DNA of 64,000 nucleotides from Hippophae tibetana. Taxonomy: Eukaryota > Streptophyta > Magnoliopsida > Rosales > Elaeagnaceae. The notes beneath the pieces are model-generated. The model ran no database searches, was not told where the DNA came from, and saw only the letters and a program-made list of their open reading frames with translations. A program made the position numbers and the translations under genes. The stretch is from positions 17,490,659 through 17,554,658 of the forward strand of contig CM072811.1 in NCBI GenBank assembly GCA_037013495.1, given 5' to 3'. Shown here piece after piece: positions 45,880 through 58,280 of the stretch (position 1 is its first letter; every line of letters starts with the position of its first letter).

Positions 45880-48800
45880 GTTAATTAGATTTGCATGATT
45901 TAAGCATTCAAAGTGTACTATGCTTATAGCTTTCTAATTATAGTTTTTACTGTAGTAAATTAATTTGCCTGCTCTTTGATTAATCCATCTTACTTATGTC
46001 TATTGTATGCATATGAGTTTGGTGTGAGTCTCAAAGGAGTTTGTATCTCCTTACCCTTGTTTTTCCCAAGTGTTAAACTCTTTATTTGGTTTTCTACATT
46101 TAGATTGATAGCATACTATGAGAGTATAATTATCATTTACCAAATATGTTCCCTTATATGAAGTCTTGAAGTGATTGGAAATCATTTGTTGTTTAATATG
46201 TATTCTTGTCTCACATGCTATTACTTGTTTTCCATGCATATTTATTTTGCTACTCTGTACTGGAGTCTATGAGGCATACCGACACTAATATGTTTATTGT
46301 AGATTTTTGTTTTTGTATATGCTAAATGTTTTAGTTGTGTGTTGAATTAAACATTTTTTTTATACTTTCGATGTATAAGTTGCTTAGTTCATGTTTACGA
46401 GGTTAGCTTAGCTAGATTTATATAAAGCTCATGAAAAGATTCCATGGATGGCATCTTCATTCCTTATACAGTGCAACTGTGTTCTTATGTATGTGATTCT
46501 TCAATTGGTATCAGAATAGGTCAATCCTATACGGGCTTAACTACTTGGGTGCTCAATCCTAGGGCTTTATATGTACAAACACACACCTTGTATGTTGTTC
46601 CCTTTGTCACCTATTTTGTGGGCTACTATTAATCTGTAAGGTTGTGTATCTCCATGAACTTTTGCTGTTTGCATGTTTCCTATTCTCTTGTTCATGTGTA
46701 CCTTTTTTTCCCTCTACTTCTTTCTTTTGTATAGTATGTTAATTGCTTCACTTTCTCTTATGCTTGACTATTTAATCCTTTTCTAGTTTTCTACCTTTCT
46801 AGTTGCTTTGATATGCTCTTTATGTGTGTTTACCTTGCTTACCTTTTCTTTTTATGTGACTTTCTACATGAGCATCTCGTCATATTTTGTTATCATGTAG
46901 TGTCAAAATTTTAGGATCTTTCTTCTTACAGTCTTATCATTTATATGCTATTCCATATAGAATGCATCTCTTCTATTTTTCGAGGTTCTTCTCTCTTGTA
47001 CCTAGTGTGTGGAGTGTTAGTTCTTTGTTTGTCTTATGTTGATTATTTTTCATTTGTTTCTCTTGTTCTCTGTTTGTCTCATGTTAGTTCTCTGTTCTTC
47101 TCTCTTGTACCTCATTTTGTGCTTTAGATGGCTACTTGTAGAAAACTGAGGTGTATTACAAGTTTGTATACATGAGTGTTTACTAGTACTATGCTTGTTG
47201 GGGTTTTCCATATGCATTTACATGTCAAATAGGATGTGTCTGATTAGTCAGGTTCTTTTCTTTTCTTGACTAGTAATGATGTTAATGTTTCCAATGATCT
47301 CTTTTGAGGAAACTATGTGTAGTTTGTTACCTTTTACTCTTTGGAGGCAACAATGTATCATTTATGCTGATAATCTTTCTTGATGCATATACTTGTCTTT
47401 TTGGCCTATGATATGTATTGAGTCTATCTTTTTCATCTCACTTGTTTATAGTTGTATTACTTGTCTGTTTCTTTAAACTATGTTTATCTTCCTTTATTGC
47501 CTTTAAAATAAAATAAAAAATTCTTTGGTCATTTGGAATTCTCCTTTCCTCCTTTTCTCCTTTCATAGAAATTTTTTGCATGTTTTTTAATCCACTTAAT
47601 GTTCTACACGTGAAATGAAAGTTTTAAAGGGATCAATGATGTTTTACGATTGGCATGCTTTTGATTTGAATTGAAGTGTAATTGTTATAACATATATATT
47701 CATTAAGCATTTGTATGGCTAAATGTTTTGATTTGCTACACCTTATTATATATGCACATGTCATAACTTTTTGAATTTGTATGGTTATTTTGATAATTAT
47801 GTGGTTCTCTTGAGTTGATGATTTGTATATCTATAACAAGATCTAGAATCCACTTTTAGTGTCTCTTGAGGCAAAATTCTAGGTGCTACTTGGTTAGAAA
47901 GAGGATTTATGCCATCCTTAAATCGTTCGATCCTTTTTGTCACCAATGATTTTGTATCCTCAATCTCTCTTCTTTAAGTCATTATGTTATATCTTCATTT
48001 CTTTGTACCTAAATACTATCTTAGCCCAAATATTTATTTCCACTTACCTTATCTACCCTTTGATTGAGTATCTATTTTGTCTATTCTGTTTTTTGTCTAT
48101 ATTACCCTCTTAGTTTCAATCAACAAAAAAAAGTAGGGTAAAAATGGAATGTTATATAAAAAATGGGGATGATGGAGAAAAGAAAAGTAAAAATGAATTG
48201 TTGGGATTTGTTTCTTTAAAAAACAAAAGGAATGAAGAAAAAAAATAAGAAAAGTGAAAAGATGTTAAGTATGTTAAGAAAGTATTGCATAAGCATCTAA
48301 ATTTTGTGTACAATTCACAACTTCATTGGTTGAAGTTTGAGAAGTGAAGAGAAATATCCCATAGTTGAGGGTATAAGTGTCATGGTTATAAAATTATCTG
48401 TCTAATTGGATAAAAAAAAGTGTGTTCAAGTCTAATGTCTTTACTCTCCTACCCATACCTTAACCTATCATTACAAACTTTAAAAGACCTATTGATTTCC
48501 TCTAGGCTAGCAATAATATTAATGGAGAGAAAAAGACTAATTTTGGACATATGAAGTTTGGTACAATTTGAGTCTATATTTATAATTGTTTGGTTCATAT
48601 GAGATTATCTTGATGACATACAGAGTAAACAAGTTTTCCATAACACAGAGCATTTTATTAAAAATTTAGTCATACCCTTACATGAATGCATCATGGATTG
48701 ATGGCCATGTGGATATTTATGTCAAGTGTATTGGTTAATCTCTAAGGACTCTCTAGTTCTTTGAACATGCTTAGCTTGTTTTCCTTTTTTCTCTGTTGCT

Positions 48801-48885
48801 TGTTTTCTACTATGTGTATATATATGCCTATGTTTTGATGGAGTTTTTAGAGTGTAGAATACATTACATGCTCATTGCCTCACAT
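45880..48885. other. T-rich non-coding DNA, possible retroelement leader
   Basis: Strongly T-rich on the plus strand with repeated TTTGTTTGTCT/TCTCTTGTACCT words (46980-47110). TTGGTATCAGAATAGG at 46505-46520 resembles a copia/gypsy primer binding site, so an LTR may end near 46504 and a leader follow, but no partner LTR or gag was recognised. Small open frames here have no motifs. Confidence 0.35.
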
Positions 48886-48889
48886 GGAT

Positions 48890-49345
48890 ACATTTATGTT
48901 TTATTCTTATTTATTATATTTAATTTTTTTATGATTAAATTTAACATGGTTCGTTTATAGATATTATATAATAATAACGTTGTTATGCTTGCGAAATATT
49001 AAATAGGTAAAATATTTCTACAAAATAAATTGATTTTGTTTTTATTCAAGATTTTATATTAAGGATGTTAGAGAGAAATATATTATTTTTCATTACAAAC
49101 TTATTTTTGAAAATTATATTTTAAGTTTTAATTATTCGGTCTCATTTGGAGTAATGCTATTTTATTTGTTGGTACAATCACCTAGTAGTTAGAGTGAAAC
49201 TCTATTTTATAAGTTTTTATAAGAATTATTATTTGAAAATATATTGACAACATATTTTTAGTAATGATTTTAAAAGTTGAAAATTAGTACTCGGATAAAT
49301 AAATTCTTAGGTTTATTTTGAACACCTTGAATAATTATAATCATT
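48890..49345. repeat. Dispersed repeat copy B (inverted partner at 8845-9290)
   Basis: Its reverse complement aligns along its length with 8845-9290, with moderate divergence and few indels (for example AGTTTCACTCTAACTACT in both). Confidence 0.6.
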
Positions 49346-49628
49346 TGATCAATATTTATTTTGTCGAAAATAATTTTAATTTAGGATCCTTATTATCTAT
49401 TTCCTTATTACGAGATACTTCATGCATTGTAAAATAATTTTTTTTACTTCCTTAATCACGTAACAATGATATTATTTCCTTATCTATGGATTCTTATTAG
49501 TCAATTAATATCATTTCTCAAAGCATTTACTCCTTTGATAATTTATCTTATCCCTTGTTCTTTCAAGTTTTTTTCATCTTTATTTTGTATCAATATACTT
49601 ATATGCACTACTATAAAACAAACTATTA

Positions 49629-49686
49629 AAATCGATTCGCTGAATCGATTTAAAATTTAAAGTCAGTTCACGCGTTGAACTGACTT
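49629..49686. repeat. Two adjacent perfect subterminal hairpins
   Basis: AAATCGATTC-GCT-GAATCGATTT (49629-49651) and AAGTCAGTTCA-CGCGT-TGAACTGACTT (49660-49686): perfect arms of 10 and 11 bp. CACTA subterminal repeats are binding sites for the TNPA-type protein. Confidence 0.85.
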
Positions 49687-49784
49687 GAAAATATTGATTT
49701 TTTTTATTTTTGTTTTCATTTTTCACTCTAGTAACCTGTATTTAATATAGTATAAAAAAGCAACTGGTTCATATAATAATTCAT

Positions 49785-50910
49785 TTTACTACATACATGA
49801 GTACATAAACATTAATCAAACAAGTAGTCTAAACTTCAAAGACATATGAATGGAGAAATTAAAGCATTATAAATATTACCGTGGTGTTGTCCTATATTAT
49901 TCAAGATCATCATATTCTTCTTCTAATGTTATAATTTGAACAAAAGTTTTTGTTCATTCTTCTTGTAAATCTTCAAAAATATATATATCATAGCCCCACT
50001 TTTTTCCAACCAAATAAATATACATAATTAAATTCAAAATAAGAATGTAATATAATGAATTCATAAAAAATAACTTATATATGTTAAAAGATTAGTAAAA
50101 TAGATTATTACATCGACATCCGAGTGATATAATAATAACCTTATCCCTTCGAACTCATATTAGTACTTTATTAATCTTTTGTCTATAAATAAAAAGCTAT
50201 ATGAAATGAAGTTGGTATTTTTAATGCTATAATGAGCACTAAATATGAAATCAAGTGTAACTTTGATTTGTTACTTAGCTTGGTTGAGTTTTAGTACCCT
50301 TAAATGTATGGAACAATTGTGTAATAAGTTTATGGGCACCAAAACTCAACCAAGCAAAGTAACAATATATGAGTTACACCTGACTTCGTATTTAGAGCTC
50401 ATTATAGCATTAAATATACCAACTTGATTCTAGATGGCTTCATATTTATAGACAAATGATTAATAAAGTGCTACCATGAGTTGTCATAAGAAAAGTAGGC
50501 AAGATAGATGAGATGAAGTTTGGGCAAAACATAGGTCCATAAAACAATGCATTCCCCTAAATACATGAGCACATAAACATCCATCAAACAAAACATCCAT
50601 TAAACAAGGGACTTTAGACATAGGAATAGAGAAATTAAATCATTATAAAAATTATATTTATGTTGTCATATGCTATTCAAGATCATTAGAATCTTCTCCT
50701 ACTTCTTTTTGTGATGATAAAATTTAAACCATGTGTTCTACCCATTCCTCTAGTAAATCATAAAAAAATTGTTTGTCATAGCCCATCTTGTTCCAACCAA
50801 AGAACTACATGTATTTAAAATCAAAATAAGAATGTAATTTCATGAATTGTTAAAAAATAACTCATATATGTTAAAAAAATTCTGTATATTGGGAAAATAT
50901 ATTACCACAT
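49785..50910. repeat. Internal duplication (49785-50130 and 50556-50910)
   Basis: Two copies about 770 bp apart share ACATGAG(T/C)ACATAAACAT, TAGAGAAATTAAA.CATTATAAA, TATTCAAGATCAT..., ATAAGAATGTAAT and AAAATAACT.ATATATGTTAAAA. The right copy joins the protease region, so the left copy looks like a duplicated 3' gene end. Confidence 0.75.
50152..50482. repeat. Long hairpin / MITE-like inverted repeat (331 bp)
   Basis: Left arm 50152-50299 pairs with right arm 50334-50482 around a 34-nt loop, with about 80% or better matching by eye (for example GCTTGGTTGAGTTTT against AAAACTCAACCAAGC; AATGCTATAATGAGC against GCTCATTATAGCATT). It lies between the two duplicated segments. Confidence 0.85.
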
Positions 50911-52262
50911 CATCAATTGGAATTTTGATATTTGTGATGATTTTGCTCATAAAATTCATGACATAATAACCACACATGACTCCATTATTTTGTTGTGAAA
51001 CTTACAAAAAACAAGTGTACATGATTTTTCATATTCAAACATCTTTATTATTCAACAGTAAAATTAATAAAATTATTAATATTCGCTTGTACATACCATA
51101 ACTTTATGTCATATAAGCTTATTAGTATTTTTAAGGGCAATGCCCCTAAACTTGTTCCACAACTTCCATGCCCTATCAAGGTTTAAAACAATTAGTTTTT
51201 TTTATTAAATATTACAAAGATCAATAGAAGAAAAATAGCTAGCTATAACTCTTATATTTCAACAAATGATTTTGTATCTTTACTCAGTTCTATAGAAGTT
51301 GAGTCATAGTAGTAAGCATGATTATTGAACAGATCAATGATAACCAAAATTCAATGATCTTGGCCTTGTTCAAACCTTAGTGGCCAAGGGGTTATCAACT
51401 TTGATTTCTGTTAAGCATTAATTCCCCATCACATAATTGTTTAGCTCTGATGCTAACATCTTTCTCTTGATATTGATGGACATATGAAGAATCATAGAAC
51501 ATTGCTAAATATGATGAGTGATTATGTTGAAGTCGATAATAACATGCCCTCTATAAAAGAAATATACATAAGTAATTAGATCATATAAATATAATTATAT
51601 ATGTTCTACATAAATGAAAGAAATTTACTGATTGAGGGCTCACCTTATCCACACTTGAATTATACTTAAATTGATCATTTGATATTCAAATAGCTATAAT
51701 ATACACTCAATCGATATATAAGTTTGGCCGAGGTCTACACCATAAATTTCTATGGGAAGTGGCACAGTCCATCCATCATTTATGCTAGATGCCCTTGCAA
51801 CAATAGTTATCAAAGCGCAAAGATTTCTACTAAAATTTAAAGCATAATCGTAACTATACTTTTTCCAAGGTTTCTTCTTAAATGACTTCGTTAGTGTGTG
51901 ATGATTGGTCACTAGACATAGATTTAGCACGAGATACTTGCTTCGTATCTCTTAAATGTACCGCATTTAAGAGTTTGGTATAATAGACTAAATGAGAAGT
52001 ATTATGTATGTTAGTAAAAATAAAAGCTATAATAAAATAATAGTAGTAAATAAGTGTTATCTTTTAAGTAAAAAAATAGTACCACGTCAAAATTTAGAAC
52101 AACTTGAATCGACGGCCAAGTCACATATTGTCCAACCACCTCTTGGACTGTGGTAGCATCAGAAGGCACAGGTAGTGTACAATCATGAATCAATGATTGA
52201 TCAATTTCTATTAACCAATGATTTGGCATATATTGATTATGAATCATCCGATCATTGCTCAA
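50800..52262 (-). pseudogene. Ulp1-like C48 cysteine protease region of CACTA element
   Basis: In minus frames: TLPVPSDATTVQEVVGQYVTWP (52090-52170), then WTVPLPIEIYGVDLGQTYIS (about 51710-51770), as in plant transposon proteins preceding a Ulp1 domain. The protease core is readable. His codon 51354-51356 is followed by ILVIIDLFNNHAYYYDS with the Asp codon at 51303-51305. Further on the catalytic box Q-N-N-G-V-M-C-G-Y-Y-V-M has Gln at 50991-50993 and Cys at 50973-50975. The triad plus oxyanion Gln are thus conserved, but a TGA (51351-51353) replaces the Trp after His. Ulp1 proteases cleave SUMO-like modifiers; the role in transposons is unknown. Exon limits are not resolved. Confidence 0.68.
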
Positions 52263-52406
52263 TTGTTTTACCGTTCCAATAGCAACAAATTCCTTTGATG
52301 AAGGATTTCAATAAACGTTTCATATTCTGTAAAAAATTTAAGTGTTATATACAATAAATAAAATATATAATAAAAAATAAAAATAATAGATTATCTACAC
52401 TAGAAA

Positions 52407-53951
52407 TTAAAATCTTATCACATATGGCTCATCAAATAGAGGACGACTCCTATGTGGGGTAGCTATTGGATGTACGTTCTCACCAAAACGTTCATCGTGA
52501 TGTGATTGATGGTAATAATGTGCAGATTGCATTGGAGAAAATGAACTACTACTTGATTGCATATGCATTCCTAACATAAATGGATGACCAATAGGATGAC
52601 TATATCCCATACTGGATATAGTTTGAGCGGTATGCGATTGCGTGGGTGGCATACGTGGTATGGATGGTTGTATGCTTGGCCAATAATGCCCTGATTGCAT
52701 ATGCATTCCTAACCATCTAAGGATTTTGTTTTAGAATTGTTAAAATACTCTATATAATCATCATATTGGCTACCTCTCCTAATAGGACCAGGATGCTCGC
52801 GTTCGAATGCATGATATATAGCATCTCTCCCAGGCTCTTCGATTATTTCATCCCCTGGATATTTGTTCTTGAACAACTCTCTACAAATAATAAAACAAAC
52901 AAACATATCATACATTATTACATCAATTATTAAAAATCATACAGACTTTGTGCCAACCGAAATTACTAACCAATTTATTTAGTTGTTCTTCTCCTCTCTT
53001 AGTCATCGGTCTTGACTTCTTCATTTTGGGAGTCTTTGTTTCTATGTACAATTCAGATTGGGTAACCGGTCTACCCAATTCAACTTCCTACATAAATTAT
53101 GAAAACTTTATTAACCATGACATCAACTTAAATTTGAGGAAACTAAATATAAAAATATTTATAAATTAACATAGATTAATAATACCATTCTATACTAACT
53201 TTAGGATTTGAAGACCTCCCAATACGGTTAGGAAGAATTTTATGCATTTGTATATTATGATGTTCTTCCTTAATAATTTAAAATTCATTTGTACATCTAT
53301 AATCCACAAAGTCTTTCCAAACTTGAGGTGTAATCCAAGGGTGTCCTTCAGGGATTTTGTAGAGCTCTACTTCATCAAGTGATTCCAAATATGGAAACAA
53401 ATAATTTCTTGCCAATTTGGAAGTTTTGTATTCCTTCCACGCATTATTTACAATCTTATAACACTTGCTCTTCCAAGTGTCATCGACTTTGTAACGATTA
53501 TGTAAAAAAACACTACAAAAGATGAGATATAATACAAAAAGATATAATATATGTAATTAGTTATAAAATATAAGAGACTTACACAAATGGTTTTTCATAT
53601 TTTGAACTTTTCATCTTCGTCAACCGGAGTCCAATCATTTATATTGATTGGTATACTGGACTTCACAAGTCTACCAATATAGGATTTCAATTGTTGGCCA
53701 TTTTCATCTATTGGATTACCAATAGCATCAAATAGAACGAGTACTCTATCATCTAGGTTAAGTGGAGCATCATGTATGTTCGTCCAACCTCTTCTTTTCA
53801 AATGCCCCAATGGATCATTTGGATCTACAAGCTCTATTACCCGAGGATCCATGAAATATCTACAAACAATGAAAAAATATAAATTAATTGAAAATTTTAG
53901 GAACATACATATATATAAACATCCAAGAGTTATTACAACAATATAGAACAT
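52407..53951 (-). pseudogene. En/Spm-type plant transposase block (Transposase_24-like)
   Basis: A minus frame at 53951-53595 has RRGWTNIHDAPLNLDDRVLV, IGNPIDENGQQ and YIGRLVKSSIPININDWTPV. It is followed across a likely intron by YKVDDTWKSKCYKIVNNAWKEYK (about 53430-53500) and HPWITPQVWKDFVDYR (about 53290-53345). VELGRPVTQSELYIETKTPK (53025-53085) follows, and 52915-52709 gives LFKNKYPGDEIIEEPGRDA and HPGPIRRGSQYDDY. 52706-52407 is Gln/His/Ser/Met-rich low-complexity protein. This is the order of the second gene in plant CACTA elements, whose product may bind subterminal repeats (family knowledge). Stops are present. Confidence 0.65.
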
Positions 53952-53999
53952 ATGTTATGTTTAATTAGGTTTTTGATCATATACATATATTCCTTCACA

Positions 54000-54470
54000 A
54001 TAACTTCAAGTCCATGATGAAGAATAATCGTCATCAACTAGATCATCACATACATTAGGCAATTTGTTTGAGAAATTACTAATATTGGTTAATGTATCAA
54101 GGATAGGGTCGTCATCTTCTAAAGCATCATAATGATAAAACTTTTATTATGGAGGCGTTAATACAATAGACCATCTTATGTCAATTTGATTGCTCACATA
54201 AAATACTTGTTTTGCATGAAGTGCTAACGTGAAAGGATCATCAGTGTGACTTATCTTGGATAAATTTACAAGGGTAAATCCAAAATCATCTATTTTATAT
54301 TCAACATTGATAACATCTTCGACCCAATCACATAAGAAAAATGTTTCATGGAAGACCTTATAATCCAATTCCCAAATCTCTTGAATTATACCATAATATG
54401 TTCTATTAGAAAGTACAAGATTATCATCTTTTGAACTGGAAAATTGCATAGTTTGTGCAACCATCTTCAC
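54000..54470 (-). pseudogene. CACTA transposase DUF4216 domain
   Basis: The minus frame 54470-54147 reads MQFSSSKDDNLVLSNRTYYG, IIQEIWELDYKVF, FLCDWVEDVINV, DDFGFTLVNLSKISHTDDPF and LHAKQVFYVSNQ, closely following the DUF4216 pattern ('GVIEEIWELDY...F.C.WV......D..GFT.VDL......DPF..A.QA.QVFYV'). It ends at a stop and resumes as an acidic tail (DALEDDDPILDTL). Belongs with DUF4218 and tnp2 upstream as one broken transposase gene. Confidence 0.75.
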
Positions 54471-54979
54471 ACCACTATTATGGTTTACTTAGACTTTCTC
54501 ACTAGCTTGAGCCTTGATCCATTTATTGTGAAACTAGAAAATGATTTGACATTAAATTTTGGACCATGTGCAAGCCATTCTAAATTTTATTTTATCTTAT
54601 GATTGGGTTTCTTGAGTTCATCTTGAATCTATGTATACAAAAACATGAAATGTGTTTAAAGAAAAGTTTTAAAATATCGTATAGAAGTACTAATGAATTA
54701 TTGTATGTGACACTTACATGGTTGCAAAACCAATTAATAAGCTCTCACTTATGTTCATCATACTACCATTTTTCTCCTCCTTTTTTATAACGAGGATCAA
54801 TCTTCAATAAGTTTAAATACATCCGGTAATGTTATTAAAGATATATGAAGTAGATATCATCAATAATAGTTAAATAAAAAATGATTTTTGCATAAATGGA
54901 AAGGTTAAACATCATTTACTCTATACATACAGTTGTGCCTCATTATTATTTACCAAAATGATTCAGTGTGCTTTTTCCC

Positions 54980-55593
54980 ATCGAGTGCGATCAATAAACA
55001 ATTTTTTACTTCCACCAAGCATAGGGTTACCTACTTGGATCTTGTGATTTTCTAAGAATAACTTGTGCGTAGGATTCCAATTTTAGTGCAACCACTAAAG
55101 TATTCAAAACAAAACTCAATGGCCTCTTCAAAAATGTAACGTTCCACCATGCATCTTTCAGGTGAATTTTTATTATTTACATATTCTTTAAGGACTTGCA
55201 TATATCTCTCAAAAGGATACATCTACCTTAATTAAGTAGGACCACACAATTGAATCTCTCGAATTAAATGAACACACAAATGAATCATTATATCGAAGAA
55301 AGGAGGAAAATATTTTTCAATTAGACACAAAGTCTCTACAACATCTTTCTATAAAGAGTTTAACTCGCAATTGATATATATTTCTTACATATTGTATTGA
55401 AGAATGAACAAAGATGAATTATTGATAATCGAACATGATTTGGAAGAATTGATCTAATAGAAACTGGTAGTAACTGTTGCATTAAGATATGATAGTCATG
55501 TGATTTCAATTCATAAAGTTTCTTATCGGTGATAGACACAAAATTTCTTAAGTTTGATGAGTAACCATCAGAACTTTCATACTCGCTAAACAT
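54980..55593 (-). pseudogene. CACTA transposase DUF4218 domain
   Basis: Minus frames give YELKSHDYHILMQQLLPVSI, LPNHVRLSIIHLCSFFNTIC (55593-55360), then VVETLCLIEKYFPPFFDIMI (about 55280-55340), MYPFERYMQVLKEYVNNKNS (about 55170-55225) and ERYIFEEAIEF (about 55110-55140). These are the landmarks of DUF4218. Frame changes and stops at about 55365 and 55225 break it. Confidence 0.75.
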
Positions 55594-55604
55594 TTACAAA
55601 AAAA

Positions 55605-57155
55605 ATCCTTCCCTTTTGTTGACATTGTATATGATATTGGTAGCAAGTATGTTTGATTCTTATCATTTTCCACCCTTGGTGCCAATTCAGGTTGTATGCC
55701 TAGTTTTTTTCAATCTAGTCTTGCTTTAATTCCATTCTTCGTTTTTCCAGGTATATTAAGTAATGTACCAATTAAGCTCTCACATACATTTTTCTCAATG
55801 TGCATGACATCTAAAATGTGACAAATGTGTAGGTCTTTCCAATAAGGTAATTCCCAAAATATTTATTTTTTATTCCAACAATCATGGTCTACTGATTCTC
55901 CTCCTTTTTTTTTATTTTCACCCCTTTCATTAGTGGACCTCTTTTGTTTCCCTACCTTAGTGAGTATTCTTTTTTTCATCTTTTCATATCGTTTGAATGT
56001 TATACCATTCAATTGCCTTAATATCTCAACATCTCGCAAAGGTCGGGATGCATGATTATGATCTTCTTCACTATCGAACGATTTCTTTTGGTATCTAAAC
56101 TTGTGTCCTGATGGAAAAAAAATTCTATGTCTTCTATAAGACATCTTTCGTCTGTGAACAAGATAAGTTCCAGAAGTGCCATCACTACATATAGGGCATC
56201 CCTTGTAACCTTTTGTTACATGTCCTGATAAGTTTCCATAGGCAGGAAAATCATTAATTATCCATAAACGGACCCCCTAAGTTAAAGTGTTCTTCTTTAT
56301 GTACATCATAAACATTTACACTATCATTCCACAATGTCTTTAAATCATCTATCAGAGGCTACAAATACATCAATATAAACACTGAGTTGTTTCGATCCTG
56401 AGATCAATAATATTAACATCATGAATTTTCTTTTCATACACAACTAGAGAGTAAGGTTGTATTTTACCATAATTACTGGCCAAAAACTATATCTACTACT
56501 AAGGGAGCTATATGGATTAATTCCATCGACAACAATGGCAAGACAAAGATTATGCGAATCAAATGCAAATTGAGGGGATAAATTATCTACACTACTTTCC
56601 AATTTGGAGAATCATAAGGATGACGTAGCACCTTATCCTCAGATTGATTATCTGATTGCCAAGTCAACATCTTTGATGTCTCTTTACGTTTGAACAACCT
56701 TTGAAAGCGAGCAATCAGAGGAAAGTACCAAAGAAGCTTTGCAGGCACAACTTTCTTAGGTGTTATCTTATTTATAGCATGCTTCCATCTCGATTTTTAC
56801 ACATCAGACAATCATCTAATGTCTCATATTCTTTTCTATAAAGAATGCAATCATTTGGACAAGCATGAATCTTATGATATTCCATGCCAAATCAAATAAG
56901 AGATTTCTTTACTTCATACATTGAAGATGGTAATTCAATACCCTCAGGAAACATATCGACTAGTAGATTTAGTAATTCTGTGAATCCGTTGTCAGAAAAA
57001 TCATGTTTTGCCTTCACATTGTACAAATTAACCAATCCTAAAATTTTAGTGTATTTGTTGCATTTTGGATACAACAGTTTTTCGGCATCTTCTAGAAGTT
57101 TTTTAAAGGTTCTAGGATCATTCTCACATAGTTCATCTTCAACACCATGAAACAT
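55605..57155 (-). pseudogene. CACTA tnp2 transposase (Transposase_21)
   Basis: Fragments in order on the minus strand: FKKLLEDAEKLLYPKCNKYT and GIELPSSMYEVKKSLI (57155-56892); AFDSHNLCLAIVVDGINPYS (about 56510-56570); FWPVIMVKYNLTL (about 56455-56495); MSYRRHRIFFPSGHKFRYQK and RPLRDVEILRQLNG (56144-56000); HILDVMHIEKNVCESLIGTL (about 55760-55820). This is the tnp2 DNA-cleaving transposase that acts on the CACTA ends. Many stops, frameshifts and missing pieces show it is dead in this copy. Confidence 0.78.
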
Positions 57156-57268
57156 ATTTTATGTATATACATTATGATAAGATGTATGTAATCCACTCAC
57201 ATTCTTATTTATATTTTTCCCATGAGTATTATCAATATTTTCTCCATGATAATACCAACATTTATAGC

Positions 57269-57466
57269 TCAAAAGAATACACTAAGGATAAGATGATACT
57301 TAACCTCATCAACTTCATGAAATCGCTCATTTTTACATTTAACACATGGGTATCGAATCATACTAATTTCATTATTACTATTTCTACAAGAAAATTCCAT
57401 GAAACTTGCAACTCTAGAAATGTAGTCATGCTCAATTCTACACTTTGACATCCAAGATTTTTCCAT
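57269..57466 (-). pseudogene. CACTA transposase-associated N-terminal domain
   Basis: 65 codons: MEKSWMSKCRIEHDYISRVA, FMEFSCRN, IRYPCVKCKN and HEVDEVKYHLI. This matches the family pattern 'M.(R/K)SWM...R.S.EY..GV..F..FA......I.CPC..C.N.......V..HL'. It marks the 5' coding start of the element's transposase gene; 2 kb of non-coding 5' DNA lies between it and the right TIR. The frame itself is open but leads into broken tnp2. Confidence 0.75.
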
Positions 57467-58123
57467 TTTCTAATAATGACTTTAATTATGTATCCAATCA
57501 ATATATTTCAAGTATTATTATATATGAATTCCCTAATTATTAAAATATATATCAAAACATACATAATACAAAAATTTATCATTTTAATCATTTTAAAATT
57601 GTATTACTTTTACTTAATAAATTATAATTATTTATATGTAAATAAATTTATCCACATACGATAAATATTATAATCCCTCAAACCCACAACATCCAGATAT
57701 TATTTCCACAGAAAATCAGCCAAACATATAATAACAAGTATAATACAAAACATACATAAATAAAACATTTATACAAAAAATAAAGCAAACTGAAATAATA
57801 AGTGCGCATGATTAATATAAATACTTACAAGAGTAAATGAAGTGACTAAATGAAGGAAATGAAGAAAAAAATGGTGTTTTGTAAGTGAGAATAAGTGAGA
57901 AAATTGGTATAAAATATTTGAGTATTTTGCTCAAAAAAATTGGGGATTTGAAAGATAATATGGAGAGGAAGATAACCCACAAAACGACGTTGAAAATGGT
58001 GGTCGAAGGTGGCCGAAAAATGAGAAAGAGTGGAGGAGGTGAGCTCGGTTTTGATGTTTTTTACTGTTGCACAAATTGAAAAAGACATTTTGATGAAGAA
58101 GAGAGAAGAAAAATGGATTAATA

Positions 58124-58207
58124 CGTGTGGATAGCATCGATTGACGTGCTGAACCAACCCTACACACCTGGATAACGTCAATTGACACGTAGAATCGATG
58201 CTATCCA
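58124..58207. repeat. Subterminal inverted repeat
   Basis: GGATAGCATCGATTGACGTG pairs with CACGTAGAATCGATGCTATCC (58187-58207), arms of about 20 bp with few mismatches. GCATCGGTTTAACACATCAACCGACGATAC repeats the same motif just after. Confidence 0.75.
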
Positions 58208-58280
58208 AGTGTGTAGCATCGGTTTAACACATCAACCGACGATACGTCCTACGTGTATATAGTGCAAATCTTTTTTTTTT

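Noticed and set aside
46444-46632. 62-codon plus-strand frame
   Set aside because: Spans the PBS-like sequence and T-rich DNA; no motif.
46945-47127. Repeated CTCTTGTACCT/TTTGTTTGTCT words, considered as a CRISPR-like or regulatory array
   Set aside because: Irregular spacing, plant context and low-complexity T-rich DNA; no array structure.
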